This document shows, piece after piece, positions 62,838-64,000 of a stretch of DNA of 64,000 bases. The notes under the pieces were generated by a model, which saw only the letters and a list, made by a program, of their open reading frames with translations, was not told where the DNA came from and ran no database searches. Numbering within the stretch: the first letter of the stretch is position 1; each line of letters opens with the position of its first letter. Position numbers and translations under genes: made by a program. The stretch is from Acinetobacter tianfuensis (GTDB lineage Bacteria; Pseudomonadota; Gammaproteobacteria; Pseudomonadales; Moraxellaceae), in NCBI RefSeq assembly GCF_003611465.1, contig NZ_RAXV01000015.1, forward strand, positions 1-64,000. Reading direction: 5' to 3'.

Positions 62838-64000
62838 AAGAATATTTAGCAAAATTGCTAAAAGCATTGTCGGAAAAGAACCAAGCAATGCAAACAGCGT
62901 TGTCTAAAGCATCTGCGGAAGGCACAACACCAGATGAATCAACAGAAGCTGAAATTCAAGCGATTGAAAAAGACATTGCTGCTCTAAATATAAACATTGA
63001 ACGCACCAAAAAGCAGATTTCCGCTACTGAAGAAGCTGCTAAAACAGCAACTCCTGTGGCTGGTGAAACTTCTGAGCAAGCAAAAGATACTGCTGAAGGT
63101 AAAAAAGAAGTGCCACGCATTCAGGTGGAATCAAACCTGCCTAAAGGTGTTGGTTTTGCACAGTATGCACGTGCAAAGCTTTGCTCACAATTGGCAGCCA
63201 AAAACGGCAACTTCATTTCACCAGTAGACATGGCTAAGCAAATGGGCTTTGGTGGTGAAGTTCAGGACTTAGTGACAAAAGCCACACTCGGTACTACAAC
63301 AGACGTTGGTTTTGCATCTGCATTAGTGCAAGAAAACCGCTTGGTTGGTGAATTTGTTGACATGCTCCGTGCTGCAACTGTATTTGACCAACTTACAGGC
63401 TTCCGTAATGTACCGTTCAACTCAAAAATCCCAAGCCAATTAACAGGCGGCACTGCTGCTTGGGTGGGTGAAGGTGCGGCCAAGCCATTAACCAACCCAA
63501 CCTACGGTGAAGTTGAAATTAAAGAACACAAGCTTGCCGCAATCACGGTTTATACACAAGAATTAATGCGACGTTCTGATCCAGCGGTAGATGTTTTGGT
63601 GCGTGATGATCTTATCGAAGCATCAAAAACGCTTATTGATAACACTTTCCTTGATGCGGTGGCTGCATCAACTACGCGCCCAGCAGGTGTTTTAAATGGC
63701 GTTGTAGCAACCCCTAACACGGGCACAACTGCGGCAGCATATGAAGCTGACCTATTAGCTCTTATTAATAGCTTTGTGACAGCCAACCTTTCATTGGATG
63801 GCTCATATTTCTTAATGTCTGAAACGCGCGCCGCACAAATCAGTTTGTTGCGTGATGCGTTAGGCAATAGCTATTTCACAGGTATGGCGCTTCGCGGCAC
63901 CCGTACATTAATGGGTATCCCAGTCATCACATCGCAGGCAGTAGGCGACAAGATCATTCTTGTGAAGACTTCTGAAATCCTGCTTGCTCAGGATGGTGGT
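62834..64000 (+). CDS. Major capsid protein, HK97 fold (3' end outside window)
   Basis: 389 codons are visible and the frame is still open at the window end. The first ~110 residues are a charged coiled-coil delta domain (KLLKALSEKNQAMQTALSK) that is probably removed by the protease. The HK97-fold shell follows: PFNSKIPSQLTGGTAAWVGEGA and LIDNTFLDAVAASTTRPAG, then LMGIPVITSQAVG. It overlaps the protease stop by four bases, which fits coupled synthesis. Confidence 0.93.
   Translation, partial: MKEYLAKLLKALSEKNQAMQTALSKASAEGTTPDESTEAEIQAIEKDIAALNINIERTKKQISATEEAAKTATPVAGETSEQAKDTAEGKKEVPRIQVESNLPKGVGFAQYARAKLCSQLAAKNGNFISPVDMAKQMGFGGEVQDLVTKATLGTTTDVGFASALVQENRLVGEFVDMLRAATVFDQLTGFRNVPFNSKIPSQLTGGTAAWVGEGAAKPLTNPTYGEVEIKEHKLAAITVYTQELMRRSDPAVDVLVRDDLIEASKTLIDNTFLDAVAASTTRPAGVLNGVVATPNTGTTAAAYEADLLALINSFVTANLSLDGSYFLMSETRAAQISLLRDALGNSYFTGMALRGTRTLMGIPVITSQAVGDKIILVKTSEILLAQDGG

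Larger units (their letters stand above)
44156..64000. mobile_element. Lambda/HK97-like temperate prophage (left part; right end outside window)
   Basis: The segment holds, in order, a tyrosine integrase next to tRNA-Val, cargo genes, a leftward early operon, a cI/cro-type switch with operator arrays, O- and P-like replication genes, a Q-like antiterminator, HNH nuclease, terS, terL, HK97-type protease and capsid. The attachment core is not determined because the right end lies beyond the window. Nothing clearly inactivating is seen: every core gene present is full length up to the window end, so it may be functional. Confidence 0.93.

Noticed and set aside
63262-63867. Minus-strand frames opposite the capsid gene
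   Set aside because: Shadows of the capsid frame, which is open from 62834 to the window end and carries HK97-fold features.

Overview
The first ~44 kb is a bacterial chromosome segment that looks like Acinetobacter or a close Moraxellaceae relative. The evidence is the AT-rich codon use, the gene runs pabC-mltG-tmk, nudJ-mnmA-hflD-purB, epmB/efp and moxR-DUF58-tgpA, an AmpG-like transporter of more than 700 residues, and small secreted Cys-pair proteins. Species cannot be fixed from sequence alone. From about 44.16 kb to the window end there is a lambda/HK97-like temperate prophage, cut off inside its major capsid gene. It lies directly behind an intact tRNA-Val(GAC).

Chromosomal layout. 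1-517: start of a sulfate-binding protein gene, reading out of the window. 0.7-4.5 kb: folate (pabC), peptidoglycan (mltG), dTMP kinase (tmk) and an S49 peptidase (sohB), followed by a decayed membrane-protein gene and a 32-bp palindrome. 5.2-7.6 kb: a leftward alkylation-damage operon in which the Ada parts sit on separate polypeptides, together with two 2OG-Fe(II) oxygenases, one of them AlkB. 8-9.9 kb: small membrane and hypothetical proteins. 9.9-13.7 kb: purB, hflD, mnmA and a Nudix hydrolase. 14-19.6 kb: an XRE-cupin regulator divergent from a DMT transporter with a paired operator between them, a gamma carbonic anhydrase, a PBP5-type carboxypeptidase and two related small secreted proteins. 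19.7-24.3 kb: surE, nlpD, a LysR regulator, argD and grxD. 24.3-31.3 kb: a Lon-family protease, the AmpG-like transporter with a large non-MFS insertion, gloA, a BASS transporter and rpmE. 31.4-37.3 kb: a degenerate EAL protein and a PilZ-like protein behind epmB, divergent from efp. 37.5-44 kb: cstA-ybdD and moxR-DUF58-tgpA.

Prophage layout. Integrase (rightward), preceded by three helically phased octamers. Then a probable toxin-antitoxin or defence cargo unit: a Panacea-domain (DUF4065) antitoxin followed by a multi-pass membrane protein. Then a leftward early operon (47.1-51.2 kb) of small unknown proteins, a SAM methyltransferase, a DUF551 protein and a DUF2303 protein. The immunity region has a leftward cI-like S24 repressor and a rightward cro-like gene. 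Three operator copies lie on the left (exact 34-bp spacing) and four on the right, all variants of TTAACnnnnGTTAA. Rightward genes follow: a CII-like regulator, a Rha/KilAC antirepressor, an O-like initiator with iterons and an AT-rich tract inside its own gene (probable phage origin), a P-like loader, several small proteins, a DUF1064 nuclease-like protein and a Q-like antiterminator. A promoter overlaps the Q stop codon and an intrinsic terminator lies ~40 bp after its -10, the PR'/tR' arrangement expected for Q-controlled late transcription. A small secreted-protein gene with its own promoter and terminator looks like a moron. HNH nuclease, a cos candidate, terS, terL, HK97 prohead protease and the capsid protein complete the window. 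No portal gene lies between terL and the protease.

The strongest candidate for a poorly described system is the Panacea/membrane-protein pair beside the integrase. Next come the operator arrays, the intragenic origin and the split Ada operon. All functional assignments rest on motif and context recognition; no database search was run.
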